The notes under the pieces are model-generated. The model saw only the letters and a program-made list of their open reading frames with translations. It did not search any database and was not told the DNA's origin. Below, piece by piece: positions 22,091-33,713 of a stretch of DNA of 64,000 nt. The translations under genes were made by a program, and so were the position numbers. Origin of the DNA: Siphlonurus alternatus (lineage: Eukaryota > Arthropoda > Insecta > Ephemeroptera > Siphlonuridae); NCBI GenBank assembly GCA_949825025.1, contig OX463779.1, positions 47,427,784 through 47,491,783 of the forward strand. Reading direction: 5' to 3'. Positions within the stretch are counted from its first letter, which is position 1; each line of letters begins with the position of its first letter.

Positions 22091-24037
22091 TGTTTTTTTT
22101 TTTGTTATGAATTATTTGTGCACAGGAACCGGACTTACAAAACATAGAAAGTTATTATCATTGATATCATTGTTGTATCCTTTGTGGCGTGCTAGAATTA
22201 AATCGATCTCTCTGTCAGAGAAGGGAAGGGGTCATGTGACGTCACACAAATCCCCCAAGGGGGATGAGGGTGGGGGTTACTGACGACCCCTGAGCTAAAG
22301 CGGCATTGGCAGGTTGAGAATTAACATGCCTCCCTGCGCTACTTTCAATCTGTATAGCGACTCAATTCGTGTTTTAAATCCCTACTCGTCTCTCGTTCTG
22401 TGACAACTCATGCTGATCTTGATAGACGTATAAATAAAATAAATCTTTGTACATTCTCTACTCTAGTAGTAATAGAAAAAAAAAAAAAATATAAAGATGG
22501 GATAGAAGCTTTCACAGTGAGATAGAAATTGTTACTGTAATTTAAATATAAAAATATTTTTATCTTTTATGAAATTATTCTTTATATTATTATTTATGTA
22601 TTTTTTTCAGGTTATAATGGTCAAGAGTATCAGAAATACTGAGGAAACCATGGAAACCTATAAAACCATGGAAACCTATAGAATGGATGAATTTTACAAT
22701 TAAAATGTTCCTCAGCAACTGAATTGAACTTCTAGCATATCGTCTCTTGTCCGGAATAATGAGCTATCTGCCTAACATGATATCGTTGCAATAATGAGTT
22801 ATCTGCATGTTGTTTCAGGTGAGCTTTAATTTATACTGATTTACAGCTCATAATTGCGCTCAACTGAAATATCAGATAGATGAGTTGCCTAGTTTCAAAA
22901 CCGGCAATATGCATTTGCAATATGCAATAAGGGTCAATTCTCATTATGGCGGACGAGGGAAGAAATACAGCTGCAATATTTAATTGTATATGACTTGGTC
23001 TGTAATAACATACATGATATCTCCAAGTGTCGCGTACATAATATAATATGTAATATATATAATAATAATAATTAAATAGGAGAGAAAAATCTTAAAAATA
23101 AAAAAATAAAGTTTCGTTGCATTTCCAAAAATTCACAACAATTTCTTCACACGCCAAATGTTCAGCAGTCCGAATGAACTTGACTTCATCAGATAACAAT
23201 GGTTGTTCACAGAGACAACATCGTTTACATTTTATATTATTGTACAGTACATAATAAGTAATAACATGCACACATAATTAAAAGACGCTGTTCATTCTGG
23301 AAACCATTGAAAATTGAAAGTACATGTTTTGTAAAACAACATTTTTACAATTTTTAATTTTATTAATTATTAATTTAATACTTATAATTATATGTTATAA
23401 ATCTTTCAAAAAATACAATCATTAAAGTTTATTAAAATAAATGTATAAATAATAATATACAAATCATATTTTCATAAATAAAAAAAAACAAAAACAGTAT
23501 AGTATTTATAAAGTTAATTTTCATTTTGATTTAGGATTATTATTTTTTTACTCTTTCAGTTTATCAAAACACAAGTTGTTAATTACAATATTGATTGTTA
23601 TACTGTATAAAACTCTGTGAAAAAAATTGTCCCATTATTTTTTTGTTATAAACTGACTATAAATGTTGTCCCTTGGGGATTATCGAGGTTGTATATGTTA
23701 TTTCCCGAGGTAACGCAATTTTACTAAAATCCATGTAAAAAAAAAAAAAATCAAAATGATTAATGTCTACTGTGTTTTTTTTTTTTATTTAGAAAAAAAT
23801 GTTATTTTAAAATAGAGATTGTAGTGTAATTACTTTAAAACATAGGTTAATGTGATTTTATTTCAAATTAAATAGGGTGATATTTTTTTTAAAAAGATGG
23901 AGTGAGAGGGGATGAGTATAAAAAGTTTTTAATTTTAAAGTGACAAAACAAAAAGGGGTGACAATTTGTTTTATGATGATACTTTCCTACATATTTGATG
24001 AAACTATGCTACTAGTATAGTCTAGTTAAGTTGAATT
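22091..24037. other. AT-rich sequence, no gene
   Basis: Contains a short tandem of AAACCATGGAAACCTATA near 22645-22680, and an A13 and a T12 run near 23738 and 23774. Balanced stretch 22195-22420 around GTCATGTGACGTCACACAAA. Nothing assignable. Confidence 0.45.
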
Positions 24038-24213
24038 TCCCCGCAGAAGTAGCCGGAAGTGTGAATTTTGCAGCTCTTTTGTTTGTAATTCAATTTTTAA
24101 ACTTAACAGAAGGATTTTGTACTAAAGTAATGACCAATGTGTGAAATTCTAACGCTAAAATTCAAATAGGAAAGCCAGAAACTTCACACTTCCGGCTACT
24201 TCCGGAAGGAATG
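24038..24213. mobile_element. MITE-F copy 1 (uninterrupted)
   Basis: Ends GAAGTAGCCGGAAGTGTGAA and inverse TTCACACTTCCGGCTACTTC. About 175 bp, noncoding. A second copy at 49624-50078 is split by MITE-A. Confidence 0.8.
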
Positions 24214-24602
24214 TTATGTAAATTTAACTATTTGTCGTATTATTTGTATGCTGCGAACATATATTATCAGCCATTATGGAAGCAAGCAGTAACCACCAAC
24301 GTCAAGCGATTGCCACAACAACAATGAATGATACGAAAAAGCATTGTTGTTACCTCATACTAATCCTCACATACTAACAATGTGGTAACATAGAATAATT
24401 AAAATCAACACGATTAAAAGCTAAAACTTGTATATTATGTAAATATTTGTTTATATTATTATTATTATATTAAAATTATGAATAATATATATTATATATA
24501 TCATTAAAATAAAATAACTCCATACAATCCTTGTATGGTATTATATTATAAAAATAGAAGAAGTATTGTACGGATCAACTTTATTTCAAAAATTTAAAAG
24601 TG

Positions 24603-24633
<31 letters not shown>

Positions 24634-26025
24634 AACGCAAAAACGTGTTGCTGACAGGTAATTAACTCAAATCTAAAATGAAAAAAATTGAAACATTATT
24701 TGATTTTTTTTTTATTTTACAATCTTTCATTTTTAACCAATTCCGTTATATATATAAAAATAAGTAATTATAAAAACTTTAATTCTTAAAAATAGCCATC
24801 GCAAAATATTTTTTACTAAAAATTTCAACATATTTTTTCATACTAAAAAAAAAGTTTATTAAAACTGGTATCAAGTTGTAGCCAAGTTTGTCACACTCGA
24901 CTGGACTGTCGCAGGGATCAAAGTGGCCCTCGGAGGGGGGGGGATCTCATTATCTCCAGCAGGCCAGCTAATTAAATCCCAATTCCACATGACTGCACAT
25001 GTGTCTTTGTCTGCGTGAATCTTCAAAATATCAGCGTGCTCTTTGTGATCTTTGAGAAGACTAATTCAGCAAGCCCATAAACAATAAGACATTGTCAGAA
25101 TGGATGGCATTGTTGGAACCTATCATTGTTGTTATAAACTGAAATCTGAATTCCTCAAGCGTGATTGTAACATTTATTTGAATATCTTTATAAAATATAT
25201 ATCTAAATTATTTTATGTATTTCTATACTCGCAATGGTTGTAACAAACCATTGTTTAAAATGTCTGCCTTTTGATGTTTACTAAGCAAACATAGCAATGT
25301 TACAATGTATACAGTATTATTTTATAAACTACAATAATTGTAAAAAATTAATTATTGTATAAACAATGTAAATAAAATAATGCTCAATGGATGATATGTA
25401 AAAGGCAAAACCCAAGCAAAATGTGAACCCAAAATAAAGAATAGTCAGAATAAAGAAACTAACAAAGTAATAACAATACTAATCAAAGCCTTCTAACTCA
25501 CAATGGCAAACCATTGTTTATAATGTCTGTCGCATGAAGCCTTTTTCATTGTTAAACACGGGACGACGTAGTGCCTAAATTTGTCACCAGCAAAAAACGT
25601 AATGGCATTGTTGGCGCTAGGTAACCGTTTCAACTTCGTAATTAACGGTTATTTTCTGTAATCATTTTCTATAAGTTAACATGTAAATCAACAACCGTCC
25701 CATGTTTTTCCTTTCACGTTCAGGTTAGAAGTATCCGAGATTATACATCACATTGCTAATCCTATTCTTCTTCAATAGAGAGACTTTGAGAGGTACTTTT
25801 GCAAGCTCATTTTGTCTCCAACATCCATAATATTATCTCGGGGTGCGAATAGGCGCGGATCCAGAACTAAATTTCAGAAGGGGCTGTCTCCATAAGGTCG
25901 ATGTTAAAAAAAAACAAAATGAAGTGGGGGAAATGCCTACATTGCCCATGTTAAATCCAAAATTTTGGGACCAGGGCCTGCAGCCCCCCAGCCACTCCTA
26001 AATCCATGCCCTGGGTGAAAAGGGG
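24214..26025. other. no gene; balanced pocket and duplicated motif
   Basis: T30 run at about 24602-24631. The pocket at 24890-25130 has a G9 run, then CTAATTAAATCCCAATTCC and CTTTGTGATCTTTGAGAAG. AAACCATTGTTTAWAATGTC TG occurs twice (near 25245 and 25513). At 25850-26010, GGCGCGGATCCAG and the loosely inverse CTAAATCCATGCCCTGG may bound another small element. Confidence 0.4.
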
Positions 26026-26237
26026 CAACGTTCCTTCATACAGGTTAAGACACGCACGCATTTCGTGCGTCAATTTCGTTAAATTTTTTATGCTCCATTG
26101 CACCGTGAAATTTCAAAAATATGATGGGCGCATTCAAATTTTCGCGGTACGATGGTGCTTAAAATACTTGAACGTGATTGGCTAAGCCTTTTAACATTGG
26201 TCTAATCGGTGGCATAACCTGTTTAAAGGAACGTTTC
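26026..26237. mobile_element. MITE-M (TIR element)
   Basis: Left CAACGTTCCTTCATACAGGTTA and right TAACCTGTTTAAAGGAACGTTT are inverted. The interior is balanced and noncoding, with CGCACGCATTTCGTGCG as a small palindrome. Confidence 0.6.
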
Positions 26238-26400
26238 AACTGGGTTGTACTTGCAGTGTGAAATTAAATAATAATATAAAAAAATACAAACTAAAACACA
26301 CAAAAAAAGAAGTTCTTTGAAATAGAAAACACAGCCCCTGAAAAAAAATAAATAAATAAATAAAAAATGGAGAAATAAAAAATAATAAAGAAATTGTCGT

Positions 26401-26416
26401 CACGTGACGTCACGTG
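26401..26416. promoter_or_regulatory. 16-bp perfect palindrome: two E-boxes overlapping a CRE
   Basis: CACGTGACGTCACGTG reads the same on both strands and contains CACGTG, TGACGTCA and CACGTG overlapping. These are known sites of bHLH (MITF/USF/Max class) and CREB/ATF factors. It opens a GC-balanced stretch (26401-26560). Function is inferred. Confidence 0.35.
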
Positions 26417-27054
26417 CGAACTTGCTACTGCTGATATTGCAGGCACGCCGCGAGCCAGCTGCCGCCCCCTCCATTCTTGCCAAACTTTTGTAATTAACCG
26501 CGGAGAGAGCTATCAAATATGGATGTCTCGCGAGCGCCCTCAGGTCAAGCTCTCTGGAGAAATTATGAACCGTCAAAATAATATGAAACTTGAGAGAAAA
26601 CAGGACACACTTCTTATAAATTATGTAATGCTTCTTGGTAATTTGGAAATTTAACATTGTATTATTATAAAACACATTACACTCTTTATATTAATGATAT
26701 ATCATGGTTATGTATTATAAGATTGCATTTATAATATATAATGAGGTTAAATTTAATATCTATATAAGTGCTTACCGTATTTCATTCATACTTTTAATTC
26801 TGAAATGCATAATATGTATTTTTAATGTTGAATGAAATATTTGCACATGATACAAAGACTAATTAAAATTCTAATGTACTACACACACATATTATTATAA
26901 CACATTGAATCATAATTATTTCAAACACAGATAAATGAAGTACTTTTCTCTGATTTTAAGTAAAATTAACGCATTCATTAAGAAAAAAAGTTTTAATAAT
27001 TGAACTTATTTGACTGACAGATTGACGCATATTTACAGGCAATAATCCAGAAAA
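26417..27054. other. no gene recognised
   Basis: GC-balanced to about 26560, where overlapping open frames exist on both strands (26394-26675) without recognisable domains, then AT-rich. Confidence 0.4.
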
Positions 27055-27055
27055 A

Positions 27056-27101
27056 ATTCAGTGTGGGCTGCCTCCATAAGGCATCCCACACTGAATTTTA
27101 T
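27056..27101. repeat. short perfect hairpin
   Basis: AAAATTCAGTGTGGG and its inverse CCCACACTGAATTTT flank CTGCCTCCATAAGGCAT, itself partly self-complementary. The CTCCATAAGG word also occurs at about 25888. Confidence 0.6.
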
Positions 27102-27254
27102 GTTAAATAAAAAAATCTGGAGTGATAATTACACGCGGGCAGTAAAATTTTACATATTTTTATTTTTTAATATTTCTTTAAGATGATGTTTTAAAGTTCA
27201 ATAATTTATCGATTATTGATTTAAATGTCATGTTTTATACGTTCACAAAATACA

Positions 27255-27566
27255 TTAAGGTAGAGATAATACACGTACGCTCAACGTTAATAAAAATACC
27301 ATGCATTCATGAAAATTATGAAGAAAATTGAAAATGTTCTCCTCTACATCCCCTATCAGCAGGTAAAATATCAGGTATACAAAAACGAGCTGGTTTTCGA
27401 GTTATTAATTAGTCAATTTTAAAAATTAATAACTCGAAAACTAGCTCGTTTTTGTATACCTGATATTTTACCTGCTGATAGGATACGTAAAGAACATTTT
27501 AAATTTTCTTCATAATTTTCATGAATGGGATTTTTATTAACATTAGGCGCATTATCTCTACCTTAA
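27255..27566. mobile_element. MITE-C copy 2 (long hairpin)
   Basis: Ends TTAAGGTAGAGATAAT and inverse ATTATCTCTACCTTAA. Arms carry AAAATATCAGGTATACAAAA ACGAGCTGGTT and its inverse. The centre is TTAATTAGTCAATTTTAAAA ATTAA. Shares arm words with 46310-46687. Confidence 0.85.
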
Positions 27567-28170
27567 AAGATGCTTCATATTATATCATAATGATTTTTAG
27601 TAAAAAAATCCATTTATATTTATTAATTATAAATATTAAAAAAAAAATATGAAAGTAAATATTGTGTTTATAACAAACATAAAATCATATTAAAATATTG
27701 TTTAAACATAATGATAATAATGAAGTTGTAGTACGATAATATATTATTTGAGACTTAGCTGGAGGTCTGTGTATTTTATAATTTTCATTACGTCTGCATG
27801 CCACCACGCACATAAAACAGCAGCGCCTCGGGTTCTTGTTTTTCGAACTAATTGAATTATCTGAAAACGCTGCAAGCATCTCATGTCACAAATAATCTCG
27901 TATTATCAGAAACAAACAAAAGCAGACGATCTCGCGCAGAATAACCAACGAATCCTGCTCTTCAAAATTCCCACCCTTCACCATCCCCTGGCAAAACAGC
28001 CTCCAGCATTTCTGTATAATTGCAATTAGCCTATCAGAAAATATAACAAATAAAATTTTTTGATCATCAATCCTCCAAAAAGTATAATATATATATATAT
28101 TTTACAAGAATGAAAATTAATGTAAATTAAATTTGTTTATATTCGTTTTTATAATATTTAAAACAACCAG
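27567..28170. other. AT-rich sequence, no gene
   Basis: A moderately balanced patch at 27740-28020 has no recognised motif or frame. Confidence 0.45.
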
Positions 28171-28552
28171 AGTTGAAATAAATTTAATCTTTTATTCGCT
28201 ATTAAGCTCTCTCCTCTCGTCTAATTTCCTCCTATTTTGCAACATTTTAGAGGGGAAAAGATGAGATTGCGTCTTCTTGAGCATACAATGTTAGAAATAT
28301 TGGGCGCGATTCACGAAGCAGTTAGCCAGGTTTTTAACCACGTCTATACCTGTTTTACGTGTTAAACCACTTAGTTAAACGTGGTTAAGCTAAACGTGGT
28401 TGAAAGCTGGCTAACTGCTTCGTGAATCGCGCCCATTGTCTTCAAATCATCCTCATTTTGAGCAAAGAGGAAATAAGATGTGTTTTTGAGGTAAAAAAAA
28501 TTAGGTTTAGACATGTAAAGGATGAGTTGAAGACAAAAATTTTCTACTAGGG
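28171..28552 (-). mobile_element. MITE-A copy 4, interrupted by a foldback element
   Basis: AGTTGAAATAAATTTAATCT TTTATTCGC at the left, GATGAGTTGAAGACAAAAAT at the right. Split after AATGTTAGAAATATT by the hairpin 28302-28434 and resuming at ATTGTCTTC, so ATT is duplicated. Confidence 0.85.
28302..28434. mobile_element. foldback element (GGG..ATTCAC family), copy 2
   Basis: 133-bp hairpin: GGGCGCGATTCACGAAGCAG TTAGCC at the left and its exact inverse at the right. Inner arms contain ACCACGT / ACGTGGTT. Flanked by ATT (28299-28301 and 28435-28437), a 3-bp target duplication. Confidence 0.9.
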
Positions 28553-29384
28553 TATATTTTCCAAGACTTAAAAATGTAAATTTGTTTATATTCGTTTTTT
28601 ATAACATTTTAAACAAAAACATTATGATATATATTTATTTTGTAAATACAAGTTATGAGGTATAAAAAAAAGACAGAAAATTATATCATAGTGTTCCTTT
28701 GTACTCTGTAAGCAATTATATTACAGAGAAGTATTTAGAAGTAAGTTTTTGTTTCTAAAAAGCAGTTGGTACTTTATTTTTGTGTATACAATGAGCTCGC
28801 AACAATAATGGGGGCGACCATTATGTGTACCATCTGGAGAGGCAATAATAATCAAGCAAAGTGCTACACAGAGATGCTCACAGTAATAACCAGCTACCAT
28901 CATTACCATTTGCTAGCTGTTTCAGTTGAGAATATGCTACGAGGTGATTTTTAATATTAGCTGCTCTTTGTTAAAAAAAAATCATGACGTAAAAGAGTTG
29001 AGATAGAAAAGTTTAACACAAAAATTTTAATACATCAGATATGAATGTTTTGTGTATATAAGCTTAACATTAAATTTTTACTCAATCATATGTGTAAAAG
29101 CTCTTTCAACTCAAGCAAACATAAAGTTTTATATTATGCAAATAAACTTTTAATTCCCAAATGTATATAAAATATTTATAAATATATAAAATTTTATTAA
29201 AATTTTATATTATATACAAATAATATTTTCATAATGAGTCATATTTTAAATTTGTAATAAGGATAATCTTGTTTTAAGTTACGAGTGTTATTTTACAATT
29301 TTATAAAGTTAATTACAATATTAATTACAATTAAGTGACGTAGTTAAGAGGCATTGTTATTATATTGACTGTATAACCTAGATA
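28553..29384. other. AT-rich sequence, no gene
   Basis: Balanced patch 28785-28940 (GAGCTCGCAACAATAATGGG) with short frames on both strands; no recognised motif. Confidence 0.45.
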
Positions 29385-29470
29385 ATTTTTTATTACAGAA
29401 ATAAATACCTGGTATACTAAGTTATGATGCTCTGATTTTTTTTTTATCCAGGAATTTAAAAAAAATATAG
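29385..29470 (+). mobile_element. MITE-B fragment
   Basis: TTTTTTATTACAGAAATAAATA followed by AAGTTATGATGCTCTGATTTTTTTT matches the left end region of MITE-B. The right half is absent. Confidence 0.55.
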
Positions 29471-30331
29471 GGCAGCACCACGAGATTGTTGGGCTGCCTA
29501 CTTACAGGACAGCGCTCAGCTGTTTATCTTCCCTCACTTCCCCTTCTGTTGTCAAACCGTACGCTTTAAATCATTGGGGAAAAAAAAATAAAAAAATTAG
29601 AAAAATTGATTTTTTTGCCCAGGTATAATTATTTAAAAGGACACAAAAATGTAGCTTGTGTATGCTTTATAAACTAGCAGATGATACTGAAACGATAAAA
29701 TTTAATAATTTTGATCTATAGTTAATTTTTTTCTACATTTTCTCCCTTACACGCTTCTGATGCAACACAACACTATGGCGCGGCAGGCTTCTGTAAAGTT
29801 GTGTTCTGTGCGTCATTTGGGATTAGCCTATTGATAATATTGAGATATGGCACGAGTAGCCAATTGATACCGTCACATCAATGTTCATTAGCTGAATTAT
29901 GTTAATTAACTATCATTCCAACGTATAATTTTGAAAATATTATAGTAAATTGAGGCTCAAAATCAGAGAGAAATTTCCATAATTTTCATCAGTTCAGCTT
30001 GCATAATATTAGCAGAATTTAGTCACCTCGTTCATGCATAGAACTGGTGACATATTATAGTGTCAGCTGATCCCGGTTCATAATTAACATATGGCCTAAG
30101 TAAAAATATTAGGTCCGCGACCACCCTCATAATTTGCATCCATTTTACATAAACACGCGGCTGCGGTGATGACCCTGGGGGTTCTTCCCCTGACCTGCAA
30201 CTCTCATGAATAAGAGTACGCAATGCAGATCAAAACCACACCGAAATTACACGATGACGTAAAATGACGTAATTAACTTTAGTAATAATTTTAGCACAAA
30301 AAATTGTAACAACATTTAATTGTATCCAGAT
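29471..30331. other. no gene; balanced pocket 30020-30225
   Basis: The pocket contains the octamer ATTTGCAT (30136-30143), GATCCCGGTTCATAATTAAC and ACACGCGGCTGCGGTGATGA and matches no repeat here. It is a candidate noncoding regulatory element only. Confidence 0.35.
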
Positions 30332-30582
30332 TTGATATAAATTTCCTATTTTATTCGCTCTTAAGCTCTCATCATGTATTTTTTCCTCCAATTTTGCACC
30401 ATGTTTTGAGGGAAAAAGACCAGATTACGTCTTCTTTCCTCTTCTTGAGCATGAAATATTAAAAATATTCTTTAATTTCATTCTCACTTTGAGCGAGGAG
30501 GAAATAAGATGTGTTTTAGAGGTGAAAAGATTAGTTTAGACGTGTAAAGGATGAGTTGAAGACGCAACTTTTCAACTAGAGA
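30332..30582 (-). mobile_element. MITE-A copy 5
   Basis: TTTTATTCGCTCTTAAGCTCTC at the left, GATGAGTTGAAGACGCAACT TTTCAACTAG at the right, with all internal family blocks. Confidence 0.85.
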
Positions 30583-31013
30583 TATCTCCTTCAAACTTCA
30601 TGTTAAAAAATAAACACCGATCGATGTTACCATCTGAAATACGAAATTAAAAAAAGTGATTTTTTTTTTTATGATGAGCGTTCAGATTTAGCGTGGGATT
30701 GTAATTCTGCATCGATAGACAAAAAAAAAAAAAATAAAAATAAAATAAAAATTGCGAGACAAATCACCCCTTGCCTTGATTGGTTGATTGCGCTGACGTC
30801 ACGCCCCTGTAAGTAGGCTGCCCTGAGGTGGGTTAGAATGCACAGAGAGCATATAAACAAATTATATATATGTTAGTTTTTTTTTTGCTTTATGAAACAA
30901 AATTAATTGGCTTTAAAAAATTGTAAAAATACACTTATAGTACTGCATGAATATCAGTAGAAAAAAAAAATCAACCAGCAATTATTTTTTTCATTTTTTT
31001 TTTAATTCTCCTT
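30583..31013. other. no gene; CRE-containing patch
   Basis: GATTGGTTGATTGCGCTGAC GTCACGCCC at about 30778-30807 combines inverted CCAAT, a CRE and a GC-rich word. CTGTAAGTAGGCTGCCCTG just after it recurs in inverse near 29495-29512, so a decayed repeat is possible. Poly(A) and poly(T) runs surround it. Confidence 0.35.
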
Positions 31014-31078
31014 TTAAGGTAGAGATAATGTCAATCAGCTGTTTTTCAGCTCCATTTGATTAACATGTACCTCTAAGC

Positions 31079-31366
31079 AAATTCATATAAATTCTGAAAT
31101 TATTTTGAGAGGTAGATATTATAGTGCCTAAAAGCCATAGAAAAAATTTCGAAATAATTAAAAAAAAAAAAAAAAATAATAAAAAAAATCGGCTCGATTT
31201 TTTTTTATTATTATTTTTTTATTTTTAGCATAGGGCTTTCACATGGAGAGACAAATTAAAAACCCAATTAAAAAAATCGGTTCGTTAATTTGTTTTGAAA
31301 CTTTTTCTATGGCTTTTATGCACTAATATCTGCCTCTCAAAAAAAAGCTCAGAATTTTTGTGAATG
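31079..31366. mobile_element. MITE-N, long-TIR element inside the composite
   Basis: Left TTTTGAGAGGTAGATATTAT then AAAAGCCATAGAAAAA. Right TTTTTCTATGGCTTTTATGC then ATATCTGCCTCTCAAAA is its inverse. Outer CATATAAATTCTGA / CAGAATTTTTGTG also pair. The centre is A/T-homopolymer with AATCGGCTCGA. Confidence 0.75.
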
Positions 31367-31399
31367 GAGTATTGACCGCAATTTTTTTATTGCAGAAAT

Positions 31400-33592
31400 T
31401 TTTTTTCTCCCAAAAAAATATGAAAGTTTTTAAAAATAAACTTAGGAATGAGTCGTGGGATAGCGTTTATTCTAAATCAAGTGCTGAAGATATGTTTAAT
31501 GAATTTCATGCAATCTTTACAAATTATTTTGAAAATTCTTTTCCCATGTCAATTGTCAATAAACGTAAAAAAAAATTAAATAAAAACAAAATTGATTTTA
31601 TGACCAAAGGTTTAAAAATATCTCGACAAAAACTGAGAGATTTAAAAAAGTTACAAAAAATGTATCCGCATATTTGGAATGAAGCATACGTAAAGAAGTA
31701 TAAATATATTTACAACAAACTCATTCGCTTTGCTAATAAAAGAATAAATACAAATTTTATAAACAACTCTGAAAATAAGTCAAAGGCAATGTGGGAGTTG
31801 ATTAAACGTAAACATGGTAAAAATACTACTAAAACTTGCATAGATAATAGATAATATAATTATAAATGGAGAAAATATTAAAGATCCACAAAATATTGCA
31901 CAAACTTTTGGTGATTATTTTGAAAAATGTATTAATGATTGTAAGAAAGACATTGGTCCACCTGATCCTAATTTCAATATATTTAAGAACACAAAAGTAA
32001 TTGAGAACTCAATGTTTTTATCCCCACTCTCTAGGCTACAGGTGTTTAAAATTATTAATAAGTTAAAAAATAAGCACTCCCATGGTTTCGATAACATTTC
32101 AAATTTTGTGTTAAAATCTTGTGCTGAAGAAATAAATACTGTTCTCACAGAAATAATAAATAAGTCGTTTGAATGTGGTGAGTTTCCGTCTGTACTAAGG
32201 AATGCAATAGTTAAACCGGTACATAAAAAAGGACCAAAAAATATGGTGTCAAATTTTAGGCCTATAAGCCTTCTCTCGGTATTTTCTAAAATATTTGAAC
32301 AGGCTTTTTTAAGTAAACTATTGGTTTTTTTGGAGAGACAGGAGATAATATCCCCATCTCAACACGGCTTCCGTAAAAAAAAATCTACAGAGACTGCAAT
32401 GTTTCATTTAATAGACAGTATCATTGATAGCATTGATAATAAACAAAAAACTGCTGGAGTGTTTCTAGACTTATCGAAGGCTTTCGATATGGTGGATCAT
32501 AAAATTTTGTGTAATAAATTAAATATGTATGGAATTAGAGGAAATTGTTTAGACTGGATTATGTCGTTCCTAAATAATAGAACACAAAGAGTTGAAATAA
32601 CATCTGCAACTAGCTCTAAGTACTATTCACAACAAACTACCCTTAAATTCGGTTTACCGCAGGGGAGTTGCATTTCTCCCGTACTCTTCTTATTATATAT
32701 TAATGAGCTACCCTTAATAGAAGTAGATGATACTCTTTTTGTTCAATATGCGGACGACTCAAATATGAAAATTACGGGGAACAATAATGTACAACTCTCT
32801 GAAAATATTATAAATACATTTATTAAAGTTAAAGAATATTTGAATAATATTGGACTAGTACTAAATGTTAAAAAAACTGAAATATTGCAATTTCAAAATA
32901 TAAAAAATAAAAATTCAACCATAGAATCCATTTCAGTAGATATGCAAACCATTTCATTAAGTGAACAAACAAAATTCTTGGGAATATATATTGATAACAA
33001 TTTGCGATGGGTTAATCATATAGATTATATTTGTAATAAATTGGCATCTGTGATTTTTGCAATCGGTGAATTAAGACACGATATGGAACTTGATTGCTTA
33101 AAGGTTCTTTATTACGCAAATTTTTTCTCAATTATTAAATATGGTATCATATGCTGGGGGGATTCTGTGGATTTTCATAGATTATTTACATTACAAAAAA
33201 AAGTGATTAGACTAATGTGTTTTGTTAAGAAAAGAGCATCATGTGTACCTCTGTTTAAAAAACATGCAATTTTATCTCTCCCATGTATCTTTATTAGTGA
33301 GTGTGTATTCTATTAAAAAAAAAATATGTCGCAGTTTAGACAACATGAAGTGAATCATCAATATAATACAAGGAAGGTTAATAAGGTGATAACCCCAATT
33401 TGGTGTAGACTGGACATGTATAAACATGGGCCATTTCTGAAATGTTTAAGTCTCTATAATAAGCTACCAAGTGACATAAAGTGTATAGACAACCTCAATA
33501 ATTTTCATTTGAGTGTTAAAAAATTGTTATTGGATAAGTGTTTCTATAGCGTCAAAAGCTATATGGACCATGATTTTATTTCTGCATGTTAA
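31400..33592 (+). pseudogene. LINE ORF2 remnant: linker, reverse transcriptase and C-terminal region
   Basis: Role: reverse transcriptase of a non-LTR retrotransposon, which copies element RNA at a nicked chromosomal target. Three pieces are visible. First, about 31400-31854, a Lys-rich linker ending NKSKAMWELI that commonly precedes the RT. A frameshift near 31850 moves to frame 2, where NGENIKDPQNIAQTFGDYF continues. Second, 32012-33316 (434 codons from the first Met), with FRPISLL at 82-88, QHGFR 117-121, FLDLSKAFD 151-159 (catalytic Asp 153), GLPQGS 214-219, YADD 246-249 and LGIYID 323-328; the core motifs look intact. An in-frame TAA at 33314-33316 before an A-run interrupts it. Third, 33326-33592 in the same frame, with NHQYNTR and YNKLPSDIK. 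Translation apparently starting at 31360 begins inside MITE-B and is not a true start. Confidence 0.9.
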
Positions 33593-33713
33593 CTTGAATA
33601 ACTATTGTTAATTGTGACGTGTCCTATTAACCTCAACAAAAGTCTACTGTGATGTTTTGATTGTAGGAGAGAATGGATTAATAAAAAAATTTGAATTTGA
33701 ATTTGAATTTGAA
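31400..33713 (+). mobile_element. 5'-truncated CR1/Jockey-group LINE, 2.3 kb
   Basis: Starts abruptly inside ORF2, between the expected endonuclease and reverse transcriptase, directly after the MITE-B word TTATTGCAGAAA. It ends in (TTTGAA)n before MITE-B resumes, which is the pattern of target-primed reverse transcription with premature stop. No endonuclease, ORF1 or 5' UTR is present, so it cannot move by itself. The same tail and C-terminal block occur at 14118-14690. Clade is not settled by eye. Confidence 0.9.

Noticed and set aside
31360..31400. LINE ORF start at the Met at 31360
   Set aside because: This stretch is MITE-B sequence; the LINE begins after it, 5'-truncated.
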